From contig DCAL01000060.1 in NCBI GenBank assembly GCA_002311975.1, positions 1 through 5,960 on the forward strand: a DNA stretch of 5,960 nt, given 5' to 3'. The notes under the pieces were generated by a model that did not search any database, had not been told where the DNA came from, and saw only the letters and a program-made list of their open reading frames with translations. The first letter of the stretch is position 1, and every line of letters begins with the position of its first letter. Origin of the DNA: Fidelibacterota bacterium UBA1134 (GTDB lineage: Bacteria > Fidelibacterota > Marinisomatia > Marinisomatales > S15-B10). Positions 5,257 to 5,960 of this stretch are shown here, one piece after another. A program made the translations under genes and the position numbers.

Positions 5257-5960
5257 GTTCCGTGCTTGAACATCTGATGAACGTGCGGAACAAGAAGGGC
5301 GCCGGCTATCTGGTTCTCATCGATCCCGATCGGAAGAACGACGGCATACTGGACAGACTTGTCCATTCGGTCAACCAATCGGAGGTGGACGCCATCCTTG
5401 CGGGAGGCAGCCTTTTCATGGACGGCAAGTTTCATGAGCGTGTTGCCCGCATTAAGAAAATATCCCAAGTGCCTGTGATTCTGTTCCCGGGTGCCGTAAA
5501 CCAACTGGGTCCTAATTTTGATGCTGTCCTTTTCATGTCTATCATCAGCGGCCGGAATCCCACTTATCTCATCGGCGAACAGGTCATTGGAGCTCCCATT
5601 GTGAAAGACCTTGGGCTTGAAGCCATCGCCACAGGATATATGCTTTTCGATGGCGGCGGAAAATCGACGGTTGAGTTCCTGAGTAATACACAGCCACTGC
5701 CGATGGATCGCTCCGATCTGGCGATTGCCCACGGATTGGCGGCCCAGTATCTCGGAATGAGGCTGCTCTATATGGAGGCTGGAAGCGGTGCCGAACGGAG
5801 CGTCCCCGAGGAGACAATCAGCGCGCTCTCGACTGAAGTGGAATTACCGCTCATTGTGGGCGGCGGTATAAAATCTCCTCAGGAAGCGGCAAGAAAAGTT
5901 GAGGCTGGTGCAAGTTTCGTCGTAACGGGCACGGTTACTGAGACGGATGATCACAAGACG
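5253..5960 (+). CDS. Geranylgeranylglyceryl/heptaprenylglyceryl phosphate synthase (3' end beyond window)
   Basis: This TIM-barrel prenyltransferase joins a polyprenyl diphosphate to sn-glycerol-1-phosphate, the first ether bond of archaeal-type membrane lipids; bacterial members include PcrB and Bacteroidetes-type enzymes. The 236 visible codons show, in order, GAGYLVLIDPD (16-26, Asp/Mg site), VDAILAGGSLF (45-55), PVILFPGAVNQ (74-84), ISGRNPTYLIGEQV (98-111), GLEAIATGYMLFDGG (121-135), LLYMEAGSGA (171-180, phosphate side), LPLIVGGGIKSP (198-209) and VVTGTVTE (223-230). The YLIGEQ, TGYML and EAGSGA blocks recall group II enzymes. Only about 10-15 residues should be missing at the right edge. 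The GTG start overlaps the gcvPA stop as GTGA. The prenyl chain length, and whether the cell makes glycerol-1-phosphate, cannot be told from this window. Confidence 0.93.
   Translation, partial: MSSVLEHLMNVRNKKGAGYLVLIDPDRKNDGILDRLVHSVNQSEVDAILAGGSLFMDGKFHERVARIKKISQVPVILFPGAVNQLGPNFDAVLFMSIISGRNPTYLIGEQVIGAPIVKDLGLEAIATGYMLFDGGGKSTVEFLSNTQPLPMDRSDLAIAHGLAAQYLGMRLLYMEAGSGAERSVPEETISALSTEVELPLIVGGGIKSPQEAARKVEAGASFVVTGTVTETDDHKT

Noticed and set aside
5139..5732. 197-codon - strand frame opposite gcvPA and GGGPS
   Set aside because: It lies antisense to two clear family genes, and its product shows no domain; its openness follows from the codon use of the + strand genes.

Overview
The window carries one rightward bacterial gene cluster (836-5960) preceded by about 830 bases without an intact gene. 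Cluster order: efp (elongation factor P), accB (biotin carboxyl carrier protein), accC (biotin carboxylase), gcvH (glycine cleavage H protein), gcvPA (glycine dehydrogenase subunit 1) and a geranylgeranylglyceryl/heptaprenylglyceryl phosphate synthase (GGGPS) that runs off the right end. The GGGPS starts on GTG and is nearly complete (236 codons). A GGGPS resembling the Bacteroidetes-type (group II) enzymes, a split glycine dehydrogenase and the efp-accB-accC order suggest an uncultured member of the FCB superphylum, for example a Marinimicrobia-like lineage. That placement is inference from remembered family features; no search was run.

Left region (1-835). Bases 1-358 hold hairpins, palindromes and one copy of a short repeat, but no gene I can support. 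Next come two decayed gene fragments facing each other: the first ~50 codons of nuoA (complex I subunit A) on the + strand (359-508), with a stop codon where the conserved Glu of the YECG motif belongs, and the first ~95 codons of a secreted M20-type amidohydrolase on the - strand (784-499), with a frameshift at an A8 tract. Both family matches end in the same ten bases (499-508), which looks like a deletion junction joining two convergent genes.

Cluster. efp and accB are one base apart. accB and accC, usually tightly packed, are separated here by 293 AT-rich bases with nested inverted repeats and a second copy of the repeat found at the left edge. accC-gcvH are 22 bases apart, gcvH-gcvPA overlap by 20 bases, and gcvPA-GGGPS overlap by 4 (GTGA), so the last four genes look co-transcribed and translationally coupled.

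Together: AccB and AccC form the biotin-dependent half of acetyl-CoA carboxylase (malonyl-CoA for fatty acids); the carboxyltransferase genes are not here. GcvH and GcvPA form part of the glycine cleavage system (gcvPB and gcvT are not here). GGGPS makes the first ether bond of isoprenoid glycerolipids. The cluster thus puts ester-lipid precursor supply, one-carbon metabolism, EF-P and a potential archaeal-type ether-lipid enzyme in one transcription direction. I see no CRISPR array, rRNA, tRNA, intact transposase or clear new defence or mobile system. The most unusual parts are the relic junction, the accB-accC spacer with its repeat, and the GGGPS context.
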